Below, piece by piece: positions 52,478 to 60,540 of a stretch of 64,000 nt of DNA. The notes below the pieces were generated by a model. The model searched no databases. It had not been told where the DNA came from and worked only from the letters and a program-made list of their open reading frames with translations. How positions within the stretch are numbered: the stretch's first letter is position 1; each line of letters starts with the position of its first letter. The stretch covers positions 744,001-808,000 of the forward strand of contig NZ_CP014634.1 in assembly GCF_001586215.1 (NCBI RefSeq). Reading direction: 5' to 3'. Source of the DNA: Corynebacterium simulans (GTDB lineage: Bacteria; Actinomycetota; Actinomycetes; Mycobacteriales; Mycobacteriaceae). The position numbers and the translations under genes are program-made.

Positions 52478-53695
52478 CTAAGCCCAAAGTTTCATGATTC
52501 CGGAGAAAGAGTAAAAACCGATGTAGAGCTCTAGGAGCAGGGCCAAGGTGCCCAGCACCAGCAACCAGGTGGGATACTTGGAATCGCCGAGGAGGTCGCG
52601 GCGTCGATAAGCAACCCACATCACCATCGCAAACGCGATAGGCAAAATGATGCCGTTGAATGCGCCGGCGAAAATAAGCAGCTTCTGCGGAGCGGAGTTT
52701 AGAAGCAGGAAAAGCAAGGTGCAGACCGCAATGAAACCAACGGTCAGGAAGTTACGGGTACGTGGGGCAACCTTCTGTGTGGTCACGAAGGAGATCGAGG
52801 TATAAGACGCACCGATGACCGAGGACAGGCCTGCTGCAAAGAGCACCACGCCGAAGGCACGCAGGCCGAACTCGCCGGCCGCCTGACGGAACGCATCTGC
52901 CGCGGTGTTGTCCTCAGACAGTGCTACGCCAGTACTGACGACGCCGAGAACCGCCAAGAAGAGCAGCACACGCATGATACCGGTGATGATGACGCCCATG
53001 ACGGAGGTAGTGGTGATGTTCTTGATGTGCTCACTACCAGACATTCCACTGTCGATGAGGCGGTGTGCACCGGCGAAGGTGATGTAGCCGCCGACTGTGC
53101 CGCCGATCAGCGTGGTGATGACGAAGAAGTCAATCTCTTCTGGCATCACAGTGTTTTTGAGCGCCTCGCCTACTGGTGGCTGGGAGACGATGGCAACGTA
53201 GAGCATGAGCAGAATCATGATGGCGCCGAGGGCAGCCACCAAGCGGTCAAGCGCGATGCCGGCGCGCTTGGACAGGAAGACGAAGACGGCAATCGCCGCT
53301 GCGATGACGCCGCCGATTCGGGCATCGATGCCAAGCATCGCGTTAAGGCCAAGACCCGTGCCGGCGATGTTGCCGATGTTGAAGACGATGCCGCCCAAGA
53401 AGACGAGCACCGCAAGGAACCAGCCGAGGCCTGGCAGAACGGTGTTGCCCAGTTCGTTTGCACGCATGCCGGAGACGCACAAGACACGCCACACGTTGAG
53501 CTGAATCGCGATATCCACGACGATGCTCAACAAAATGGCGAAGGCGAAGGCCGCGCCCATCTGGACGGTAAAGACGGAGGTCTGGGTCAAAAAGCCTGGA
53601 CCAATGGAGGAAGTGGCCATGAGGAACATGGCGCCGGCCATGGCACCAATACCCTTGGGCGGGTTTTTGACGGCTGCAGCTGTTTCAGCACTCAC
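52478..53695 (-). CDS. NRAMP-family transporter (YcsG-like)
   Basis: 405 residues, about 11 helices. SSIGPGFLTQTSVFTVQMGAA replaces the metal-binding DPGN loop of true NRAMP manganese/iron carriers, as in the YcsG subgroup. IGASYTSISFVTT is also present. Start chosen at GTG (MSAETAAAVKNPP) behind GAAAGGA. It is co-directional with the YcsI-like gene; Bacillus has ycsF-ycsG-ycsI in one cluster with kipIA. A non-metal substrate such as 5-oxoproline or a related acid is plausible. The operator TTGTTGAACAATTT lies 60 bases upstream. Confidence 0.88.
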   Translation of the reverse strand: MSAETAAAVKNPPKGIGAMAGAMFLMATSSIGPGFLTQTSVFTVQMGAAFAFAILLSIVVDIAIQLNVWRVLCVSGMRANELGNTVLPGLGWFLAVLVFLGGIVFNIGNIAGTGLGLNAMLGIDARIGGVIAAAIAVFVFLSKRAGIALDRLVAALGAIMILLMLYVAIVSQPPVGEALKNTVMPEEIDFFVITTLIGGTVGGYITFAGAHRLIDSGMSGSEHIKNITTTSVMGVIITGIMRVLLFLAVLGVVSTGVALSEDNTAADAFRQAAGEFGLRAFGVVLFAAGLSSVIGASYTSISFVTTQKVAPRTRNFLTVGFIAVCTLLFLLLNSAPQKLLIFAGAFNGIILPIAFAMVMWVAYRRRDLLGDSKYPTWLLVLGTLALLLELYIGFYSFSGIMKLWA

Positions 53696-53754
53696 TAGAC
53701 TGTCCTTTCGTGACGCGGGTCGCATCGTTATGTGATGTGCATCATCTTAAGGTG

Positions 53755-53768
53755 TTGTTGAACAATTT
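53755..53768. promoter_or_regulatory. Candidate GntR/FCD operator upstream of the NRAMP-like gene
   Basis: TTGTTGAACAATTT, identical over 14 bases to the site at 46704-46717 before pxpA. Confidence 0.7.
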
Positions 53769-53905
53769 GGAAAGAAAAACGGTCATTCACTCTAAATCTG
53801 CAGTTCACAGCCTTATGGGCAGGTACCCCCTCTACCCCAGCCCACCAACTTTATTTCCAATACACCATTGCACATTCCAGAATTGTGACCTAGGATTCAT
53901 CTTTA

Positions 53906-53921
53906 ACTAATAGTGATTCGT
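53906..53921. promoter_or_regulatory. Candidate TetR operator upstream of the thiolase gene
   Basis: ACTAATAGTGATTCGT; its exact reverse complement (16 of 16) is at 59900-59915 between the acyl-CoA dehydrogenase and tetR genes. It ends 17 bases before the thiolase ATG, overlapping the expected promoter. Confidence 0.7.
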
Positions 53922-53938
53922 ATTCTTAGGGGCTACAC

Positions 53939-55102
53939 ATGACCAAGAATGTCTACATCGCCAGCGCGGCACGCTTGCCCATCGGTAAATTCGGTGGCAG
54001 TCTCTCTCGTCTATCACTGACGGAACTCGGCACGCTCGCTTCTCGCGAAGCGATTGACCGTTCGGGAATTCCGGCCGCAGACATCGATACGACAGTGGCT
54101 TCCAACGTCCTGCCGGTAGTTCCGAGCGATCTCTACATCGGCCGCAAAATAGCCCTCGGCATTGGGATGCCGGACTCCTCAACCGCGCTCGGAGTCAACC
54201 GTTTGTGCGGCTCAGGTGTCCAGGCAATTATCTCCGCGGCCCAGCTTCTGCAATCTGGTGACGGCACCACCGCCCTAGTCGCCGGCGTCGAGTCCATGAG
54301 CCAGGCGCCCTATTCCGTCGACGGAATGCGCAGCGGCAAGAAGATGGGTGACGGCAAACTCTACGACTGGCTCACCGGCGCGCTGTCCTGTCCTTTCGGG
54401 ACAGGCCACATGGGTGTAACGGCAGAAAATATTGCCCGTGACTACGGTATTAGCCGCGAGCGCCAGGACGAGTTCGCAGCGGAATCACAGCGCCGCGCCG
54501 CGGCGGCGCAAGCAGAAAACATCCAAGCCGAGGAACTGGTCCCCGTAGGCGACCTGGATTTTGATGAACACGTGAGGCAGACGAGCGTCGACAAGCTGGC
54601 GCGTCTCAAGCCGGCCTTTGCCAAGGATGGGACCGTAACCGCAGGCAATGCCTCCGGCATTAACGACGGCGCGGCCGCAGTGGTGCTCACAGGCCAAGAG
54701 GAGCTGGAGTCGCGGGCGCTGACGCCACTGGCGAAGATCGTCAGCTGGTCCATCGCCGGCGTCGACCCCACCCGCATGGGCCTGGGGCCCATCGCCGCGG
54801 CGCCGAAGGCCCTGAACAAAGCCGGCCTAAAGCTGGACGATATCGATCTCATCGAGTCCAACGAAGCCTTTGCTGCCCAGGCCATCGCGGTGCAGGACGA
54901 GCTTGGTTTCGACCCGGCTAAGACGAACATCTACGGCGGTGCCGTCGCCCACGGCCACCCGGTTGGCGCCACCGGCGTCATACTTGTCACCCGCTTGGCT
55001 TATGCGCTGCGCCGCCTAGAAAAGCGATATGGCCTGGTCACCATGTGTATCGGCGGCGGGCAAGGCATCGCGCTGATCATAGAGAACGAAGGAGCAAAGT
55101 AA
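53939..55102 (+). CDS. Acetyl-CoA acetyltransferase / 3-ketoacyl-CoA thiolase
   Basis: 387 residues. Nucleophilic Cys near residue 90 in NRLCGSGVQAI, NEAFAAQAIAV, GGAVAHGHPVGATG (catalytic His) and the second Cys in MCIGGGQG complete the thiolase site. It cleaves 3-ketoacyl-CoA to acetyl-CoA. RBS AGGGG. The FadB-like gene follows with no gap, so the two enzymes are made together for beta-oxidation. A fadB-thiolase operon is absent from C. glutamicum as far as known. Confidence 0.93.
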   Translation: MTKNVYIASAARLPIGKFGGSLSRLSLTELGTLASREAIDRSGIPAADIDTTVASNVLPVVPSDLYIGRKIALGIGMPDSSTALGVNRLCGSGVQAIISAAQLLQSGDGTTALVAGVESMSQAPYSVDGMRSGKKMGDGKLYDWLTGALSCPFGTGHMGVTAENIARDYGISRERQDEFAAESQRRAAAAQAENIQAEELVPVGDLDFDEHVRQTSVDKLARLKPAFAKDGTVTAGNASGINDGAAAVVLTGQEELESRALTPLAKIVSWSIAGVDPTRMGLGPIAAAPKALNKAGLKLDDIDLIESNEAFAAQAIAVQDELGFDPAKTNIYGGAVAHGHPVGATGVILVTRLAYALRRLEKRYGLVTMCIGGGQGIALIIENEGAK

Positions 55103-57286
55103 ATGTCAATCACAAAGGTTGCCGTCATCGGAGCGGGTTCCATGGGCTCGGGCATCGCGGCGCTATGTGCGTCGGCAGGCCTCGACGTCGTCCTGCTCGA
55201 TCAAAACGCCGAGTCCGCGCAGAAAGGCGTCGATATACAGTTGAAGCGCCGCGGCTTTTATCTCCCCCAAGACGCCGAACGCGTGCGCGCTTCCGCCGAC
55301 TATGCGTTGTTAGAAGACCGCGATTGGATCATCGAGGCCATCTTCGAGGACCTGGGAGCCAAGCACTCCTTGTACCAAGCCATCGAGCCGCATCTGAAGC
55401 CTTCAGCGATTCTCAGCTCGAATACCTCCACCCTCCCGCTCGCTCGCCTCAAGGACGGCGTTCCGGTCGCACGCCAGGAGCGCTTCGCCATCACCCACTT
55501 TTTCAATCCGCCCAAGGTCATGCGCTTGGTCGAGTTAATCGCTTCCGGCGAGACCGAGGCCACGCTGCGCTCGACCATCGAACAAACCCTAGGCAAGATT
55601 GCGCTCGAGTGCCGCGATACCCCAGGCTTTATTGCCAACCGCGTGGGTTGCTACTGGATGGCAGCCGGCGTCGCCCGTACGCGCGAGAATGGCGTGAGCT
55701 ACGAGCTTGCCGACGCCTCCTTCGGCCGCGCCTTCGGCATCCCCCGCACCGGTATCTTCGGGCTTTTGGACTACATCGGTTTGCAGCTGGTGGGGCCCAT
55801 CTGGAACTCATTAGAAACCGCACTGCCTGCCGACGACCCGATGTTGAAGGTTCCGCTCGGCGAGGATGCTTTCATCGCGGGTCTGGTCGAGCGCGGTTTG
55901 ACCGGGCGCACTGGCGAAGGCGGCTTCTACCGCGGGCGCAACGAGGTCATCAACTCCGACTATGAGTACGTGGCACGCACCCAACCGGACGACCCAGTCA
56001 TAGGGCTCAAGGATCCGCGCGAGGTCATGGACACAGATTCGCCGGGCGGCCGCTTTGCCCGCGCGGTTTTCCTCGATACGCTGCGCTATTGCTGCGAGGT
56101 AGCACCGGAAATCGCCGCGCACGTCGGGCTCATCGACGAAGGTCTCATTCTCGGCTTTGGTTGGAAGAAGGGTATCTTCGCGCTTGCCGACGCCATCGGC
56201 ATCGAGTGGGTTGCCTCCGCCTACGGTGACGACGTGCCGGCGTTGGTAGACGCGGCAGCCAAGGCAGGTGGATTCTTTGCTGACGGTCAGGTGCTTAGCG
56301 CTGACGGCAAGCTGCAGCCACTGCCTGCCCGCGAGGGCGTCGAGAGTCTGCGTTCGCTGCCGCTGGAGACCGTGGTGTCGTTGCCCGCCGGCGCGGTGCA
56401 TGCTTTAGAAACCGAAGCGGGACGAATCGGCATCGTGGATTTCCATACCCCGATGAACTCGTTGCCTTCCACCGCTCTTGAGGTCATTCGTGCTGCGGTC
56501 TCTGCGGTAGACGAACACGGCTTGCAGGCGCTAGTCGTGGGCAACGATGCACCGGTGTTCTGCGCGGGCGCGGACTTGGCTTCGATTGCCGCGGCTGGTG
56601 AGTCCGGCTCTGCTGAACGCGTCAAAGAGCTCATTGCGGACGGCTCAAACACGCTGCGCCAGCTGAAGTTCGCGTCGGTTCCCGTGGTCGCGGCGGTGCG
56701 CGGTGTTGCCCTGGGCGGCGGCTTAGAGCTAGCCCTTTCCTGCGACCGAATCGTGGCGCACGCAGATAGCCAGCTGGCTTTCCCAGAGCTCAACGTGGGT
56801 CTCTATCCGGGCTGGTCGGGCACCATATCCGCGCTGGAGCGTCTCCGCGCAGCTGGCGTGGCCGACTACCACCAGAAAGCCTTCGACTTCATCACCTCGA
56901 CCAAGCCCTTCCCCAACGCTTTCGTGGCCAAGGAACAGGGCTTCCTCACAGCAGACGACGTCGTGTTAATGTCGCCGGATCACGTGCTCGCTCGCGCGAT
57001 TGCTGAGGCGCAGTCCCTCATCGAGGGCTACGCCCCGCCTGCTGATGGCGCGATTGACCTTTACTCAGGCCCGGCGCTGGACCGCGAGTGGCCCCTGGAA
57101 AATGCCACTGAAAACGACCACGTCATCGCAGCAAAGCTGGCACAGATGTACACCGGTGAGGGCTCACTGAGCTTTAACGAGTTCGCCAACCGTGAGGTGG
57201 AGTTCGACGTGCCACTGGTGTTACTGCCAGCGAACGTCGAGCGCGCCAAGCACATGGCGGCGACGCGTAAGCCGCTGCACAACTAG
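55103..57286 (+). CDS. 3-hydroxyacyl-CoA dehydrogenase / enoyl-CoA hydratase fusion (FadB-like, inverted order)
   Basis: 727 residues. The N-terminal NAD-binding dehydrogenase has VAVIGAGSMGSGIAALCASA, SSNTSTLPLA and ITHFFNPPKVMRLVELI. A dimerisation domain pair follows to about residue 400. From about 430 to the end there is a crotonase domain with APVFCAGADLAS and RGVALGGGLELALSCDRIVA. In classic FadB/FadJ the hydratase comes first; here the dehydrogenase does. It performs the second and third steps of fatty-acid beta-oxidation. It carries two copies of the 13-mer GCTTGCCGACGCC. Confidence 0.93.
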   Translation: MSITKVAVIGAGSMGSGIAALCASAGLDVVLLDQNAESAQKGVDIQLKRRGFYLPQDAERVRASADYALLEDRDWIIEAIFEDLGAKHSLYQAIEPHLKPSAILSSNTSTLPLARLKDGVPVARQERFAITHFFNPPKVMRLVELIASGETEATLRSTIEQTLGKIALECRDTPGFIANRVGCYWMAAGVARTRENGVSYELADASFGRAFGIPRTGIFGLLDYIGLQLVGPIWNSLETALPADDPMLKVPLGEDAFIAGLVERGLTGRTGEGGFYRGRNEVINSDYEYVARTQPDDPVIGLKDPREVMDTDSPGGRFARAVFLDTLRYCCEVAPEIAAHVGLIDEGLILGFGWKKGIFALADAIGIEWVASAYGDDVPALVDAAAKAGGFFADGQVLSADGKLQPLPAREGVESLRSLPLETVVSLPAGAVHALETEAGRIGIVDFHTPMNSLPSTALEVIRAAVSAVDEHGLQALVVGNDAPVFCAGADLASIAAAGESGSAERVKELIADGSNTLRQLKFASVPVVAAVRGVALGGGLELALSCDRIVAHADSQLAFPELNVGLYPGWSGTISALERLRAAGVADYHQKAFDFITSTKPFPNAFVAKEQGFLTADDVVLMSPDHVLARAIAEAQSLIEGYAPPADGAIDLYSGPALDREWPLENATENDHVIAAKLAQMYTGEGSLSFNEFANREVEFDVPLVLLPANVERAKHMAATRKPLHN

Positions 57287-57322
57287 CCCGGCGCGCCCCT
57301 CTCCCAACCATTTCTTTCGGAT

Positions 57323-57419
57323 TGGTCCCATAGGTTGGGTCCCTTTACGGGGTAAAGGGACCACCTAGCGGGTTTTAGCCGGCCTTCTTACTCGTAAAGG
57401 GACCAGTAGACTGGGACCA
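57323..57419. repeat. Palindromic repeat family, copy 2
   Basis: Left arm TGGTCCCATAGGTTGGGT (57323-57340), inner hairpin GGTCCCTTTAC/GTAAAGGGACC, later CTCGTAAAGGGACC and right end TGGGACCA (57412-57419). It overlaps the last 15 or so codons of the minus-strand gene ending at 57375. Confidence 0.85.
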
Positions 57420-58325
57420 TCCTCGCTGTTGGGCAGCTTCCAGCGCCTGGCACACCTCCCGCACGACACGAGCTCTCTCCGTGAGCAGCTCCCGTGGGCT
57501 GTATCGCAGCACGATGAAGCCACGGTTCTGAATCAGCTTCTCGCGTCGTCGCTCCTCCACGATTGTTTGCTCGGCACTCTTGCCAAACGACGAGCCGTCG
57601 TACTTGACGGCACCGTCGATCTCGATCACGACGGCGTCGTCAATGCATGTATCTGCGCGGAAGTTCGGCGGAATGAAGTACTGCGCAACCACCTTCTCCC
57701 CCAGCTTTTCCGCGATGGCGATGCCTCGAAAGTAGGACTCGAAAGGCGATTCCGAATGCGCGATGGCGTGCTCAATCGCCTTCCGTGCCTGCGGGGCACC
57801 GTGCACGCGACCCATGGCGGTCAGCGTGCGGCGCAGCTCGTCCTTCGTGGTGAGTTCCTTCGCGAGCGCCGAATCCATGGCAACGAGTCCCTCTTCGAAG
57901 GAATGGTGCCTTGCGATGTCGATGCACGCTCGTGCCACAGTTGTACAACGGGTGCCGAGCTGCTGGGAAACCATGTTGTCTGGCAGGTGCGTCTTGCGGT
58001 AATCGTAATCGGCTGGAATCTTCGTCTTGACTGGCAGCGATTTGGACTGCCTGGCCATTTCAATCTTTTCGTCGAAAGGCGGGAGGACCCAAAGGCCCCA
58101 TAGCCTGGCTGCTGATTTTCCTATCATGATGGCTTTGTGCACGCTTTTGCCCGCGGCAATCACTTTGAGGCGCTGGCGTTCGTAAGTGGGTAATTGCTCG
58201 AAGTAATCCCGCGGGGTTGCGACCCAGGGCGCTATTCGCAGAAGCTCGCCATTGGCTATTTGCTCCCACACCTGATGATCGTTGGACAGTGGACGTAAGT
58301 GAATGAGTCGTTGTGTTTGAGTCAT
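57375..58325 (-). CDS. DUF559-type protein with restriction-endonuclease-like C-terminal domain
   Basis: 316 residues. The N-terminal half resembles the AbiEi-like antitoxin/winged-helix proteins of actinobacteria. The C-terminal part has a PD-(D/E)xK-like core: ESPFESYFRG, then FRADTCIDDAVVIEIDGAVKYD, then ERRREKLIQNRGFIVLRYSPREL. Such proteins are widespread in corynebacteria; function is not established. No ribosome site precedes the ATG. The last 15 or so codons (WSQSTGPFTSKKAG) lie inside repeat copy 2, so the C-terminus was altered by that repeat. Confidence 0.75.
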   Translation of the reverse strand: MTQTQRLIHLRPLSNDHQVWEQIANGELLRIAPWVATPRDYFEQLPTYERQRLKVIAAGKSVHKAIMIGKSAARLWGLWVLPPFDEKIEMARQSKSLPVKTKIPADYDYRKTHLPDNMVSQQLGTRCTTVARACIDIARHHSFEEGLVAMDSALAKELTTKDELRRTLTAMGRVHGAPQARKAIEHAIAHSESPFESYFRGIAIAEKLGEKVVAQYFIPPNFRADTCIDDAVVIEIDGAVKYDGSSFGKSAEQTIVEERRREKLIQNRGFIVLRYSPRELLTERARVVREVCQALEAAQQRGWSQSTGPFTSKKAG

Positions 58326-58709
58326 ACAACAATGTTTGCCAAGCGCGTGCGCCCGTGTCTAGAGTCAATTTTTTACCTGTGGATAACTCTGTGTTTGCGC
58401 AGCTAGGAGGAAGTATTTCCTAGGGGGAGTTGGCGCTTTCGAGGCTGTCGGCCGGCTAGCGCCTCAGCGGCTGTCCTCTCGCTGGCGAATGGGCGGTTTC
58501 AGCTGCCGCGGTTTGGTCGCCCTCTAGTGGTCCCATTGGTTGGGTAGTTTTACGAGAACCGACTCCCGCGCAATGGCTCCTAAGGGTTTCTTTACCCCCT
58601 AATGAAACCCAACCAATGGGACCAAACCCGGTAAGGGGGTGGAGCGAGCGCCAAGCGAGGTGCGAGAGCGCTAGGCGGCACGCATGCCAAGCGGGGCGCG
58701 GGCAGGCTG
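58326..58709. other. Intergenic region with repeat copy 3
   Basis: 384 bases without a gene. It holds palindromic repeat copy 3 and GC-rich filler downstream of the acyl-CoA dehydrogenase gene; the 58326-58400 end should contain the promoter of the DUF559-type gene. Confidence 0.5.
58528..58624. repeat. Palindromic repeat family, copy 3 (most symmetrical)
   Basis: TGGTCCCATTGGTTGGGT (58528-58545) and ACCCAACCAATGGGACCA (58607-58624) are perfect 18-bp inverted repeats bounding a 97-bp unit. The interior contains TTTACGAG and TTACCCCCTAATGAAACCC, both shared with other copies. Confidence 0.92.
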
Positions 58710-59885
58710 CTACTTGTAGGCCGAGAAACCCGTAATGACCTTGCCCATGATGAGGCTCTGCACGGTGTCGGTTCCCTCATAGGTGTGCATGGCCTCGATG
58801 TCGGCAAAGTGGCGCGCGATGTCGTTTTCTAGCAGGATGCCCACGCCGCCGAGCATGTCGCGGGCGTCGGAAGCAATGCGTCGCGCAGCGCGGGTGTTGT
58901 GCAGCTTCGCCGCGGAAGCCTGCGGCGGGGTGAGCGTGCCGGCCTCCTCGCGGGCGGCAACCTCGCGGCAGGTCAGCATCATCTGGTTGAGGTCCAGCAC
59001 CATGTTGGCCAAGCGCTGCTGGATGATCTGCGCTTTTGCCAGCTCACGGCCGAACTGGACGCGCTCCATGACGTAGTTGCGCGCGGTTTCATAGCAAGCC
59101 ACGGCCGAGCCCAACGCCATCCACGAGACGCCGATGCGCGTTGCAGTCAGCACGCGGGAGACGTCCTTAAACGTTTGGCAGCCGGGCAACCGGTTGGAGG
59201 CAGGAATGCGGCAATCCTCCAAGACGATGTGCGCCTGGTGGATAGCGCGCAGTGACAGCTTGCCGGTAATCACCGTGGCCGAGTAGCCCGGCGCGTCCTG
59301 CGGAACGATGAAGCCACCCACGTTTCCGTCCTCCATACGGGCGTAAATCACGGTCACGCCACCGGAAGCACCGTTGCCGATCCATTTCTTTTCGCCGTTG
59401 AGAACCCAGGAATCGCCGTCGCGGACCGCGGTGGTCTCCAGTGCAATGGAGTCAGAACCGTGCAACGGTTCCGTCAGACCAAACGCGCCGAGCAGCGAAC
59501 ACGACGCCATCGCTGGCAGGTAGCGGGAGCGCTGTTCCTCCGAGCCAAGCATCGCGATGGAGCGCATAGCCAGGCCGGCCTGCATGGCAACGACAGTGCC
59601 CATCGAGGCGTCGGCACGCGTGACCTCCATGAGCGCCAAACCCGCGCCGAGTGAGGTCATGGACTCGTGGCCAGGAACGTCAAGGCCGTCCGTCATGAGG
59701 TCGAGCTCGCCTAAGCGGCGCACAAGTTCGAGGGGGTATTCGCTTTTCTCCCAATGCTCATTGATAACCGGAAGGCAATCTTCACGAAACGAGCGAGCAC
59801 GTGCCCAGACCTCGGCGTCTTGGGCACTGATGCCGTCGAACGCGCCGAGAAAGTCAGTTGTAGAATCAAAGAGATTATTGGACAT
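58710..59885 (-). CDS. Acyl-CoA dehydrogenase (glutaryl-CoA-dehydrogenase-like)
   Basis: 391 residues. FGLTEPLHGSDSIALETTAV (FAD-binding), WVLNGEKKWIGNG, QFGRELAKAQIIQQRLANM, and the catalytic Glu near residue 370 in MHTYEGTDTVQSLIMG. The EGTDTVQ form and sequence style are closest to glutaryl-CoA dehydrogenases, but a saturated acyl-CoA substrate for the neighbouring beta-oxidation enzymes is equally possible. RBS CGGAGG. It is divergent from tetR with the shared 16-base operator between. Confidence 0.92.
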   Translation of the reverse strand: MSNNLFDSTTDFLGAFDGISAQDAEVWARARSFREDCLPVINEHWEKSEYPLELVRRLGELDLMTDGLDVPGHESMTSLGAGLALMEVTRADASMGTVVAMQAGLAMRSIAMLGSEEQRSRYLPAMASCSLLGAFGLTEPLHGSDSIALETTAVRDGDSWVLNGEKKWIGNGASGGVTVIYARMEDGNVGGFIVPQDAPGYSATVITGKLSLRAIHQAHIVLEDCRIPASNRLPGCQTFKDVSRVLTATRIGVSWMALGSAVACYETARNYVMERVQFGRELAKAQIIQQRLANMVLDLNQMMLTCREVAAREEAGTLTPPQASAAKLHNTRAARRIASDARDMLGGVGILLENDIARHFADIEAMHTYEGTDTVQSLIMGKVITGFSAYK

Positions 59886-59899
59886 TGCGGGCCTCCGAA

Positions 59900-59915
59900 A
59901 CGAATCACTATTAGT
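59900..59915. promoter_or_regulatory. Candidate TetR operator between acyl-CoA dehydrogenase and tetR
   Basis: ACGAATCACTATTAGT, the exact complement of 53906-53921. A further ATTGTGAT at 59921-59928 forms an imperfect inverted repeat with ATCACTAT. Confidence 0.7.
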
Positions 59916-59979
59916 CTGCTATTGTGATACACGCCTCACCGCCTGTCAAGAGAACGTACCCAGCGAAAGGCACACCACC

Positions 59980-60537
59980 ATGGCTAACCAGAAGCGCCGC
60001 GGCCAAATCGCCACCGCCGCCCTCGACCTCTTTGACCAGCGCGGCTACCACGGCACCGGCATGGAAGACATCGCAAAGGCAGTGGGCATGCGGGCATCGA
60101 GCCTCTACAACCACTACAAGTCCAAGCAAGAGCTGCTCGCCGAGGTCACCGTCTCCGCCATGGAGGAACTCCTACGTGCCAACGCCGCGGCGCTCGCCGG
60201 AGTCACGGGTTCCGAGGAAAAAATCCTCGCCACGATGCGCGCACACGTCGTCTTCCACGCCACCCACGCCAAGCGCGTCCGCGTGGTCAACAACGAGCTC
60301 AACAACCTCGAAGAACCCCACAAATCCGTGGTCCTGCAGCTGCGCCGCGACTATGTGGCGCGTTGGATGAACGTCGTCGACGAGGGCAGCTTCCAAGCCG
60401 AGAACCTCAAGATTGCCTGCTGGGCGCTCATCGACATGGGCATCGGCGTGGCCACGTGGTTTAGCCCCGATGGCCCGTACACCGCCGAGGAGCTCGGTGA
60501 CATGTACGGGCAGTTCGCGCTCCGCCAGCTGACCTAG
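59980..60537 (+). CDS. TetR-family regulator of fatty-acid degradation genes
   Basis: 185 residues. N-terminal TetR helix-turn-helix (QIATAALDLFDQRGYHGTGM, EDIAKAVGMRASSLYNHYKS) and a helical ligand-binding C-terminal domain of the KstR2/FadR-like kind. Start chosen at the ATG behind GAAAGG (nine bases). It is divergent from the acyl-CoA dehydrogenase gene and probably represses it and the thiolase-fadB operon, with an acyl-CoA as likely inducer (inference). Confidence 0.9.
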   Translation: MANQKRRGQIATAALDLFDQRGYHGTGMEDIAKAVGMRASSLYNHYKSKQELLAEVTVSAMEELLRANAAALAGVTGSEEKILATMRAHVVFHATHAKRVRVVNNELNNLEEPHKSVVLQLRRDYVARWMNVVDEGSFQAENLKIACWALIDMGIGVATWFSPDGPYTAEELGDMYGQFALRQLT

Positions 60538-60540
60538 CCG

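Noticed and set aside
55045..55965. 306-codon Arg-rich plus-strand frame inside the FadB-like gene
   Set aside because: Out-of-frame shadow; the FadB-like frame starts right after the thiolase stop with full motifs.
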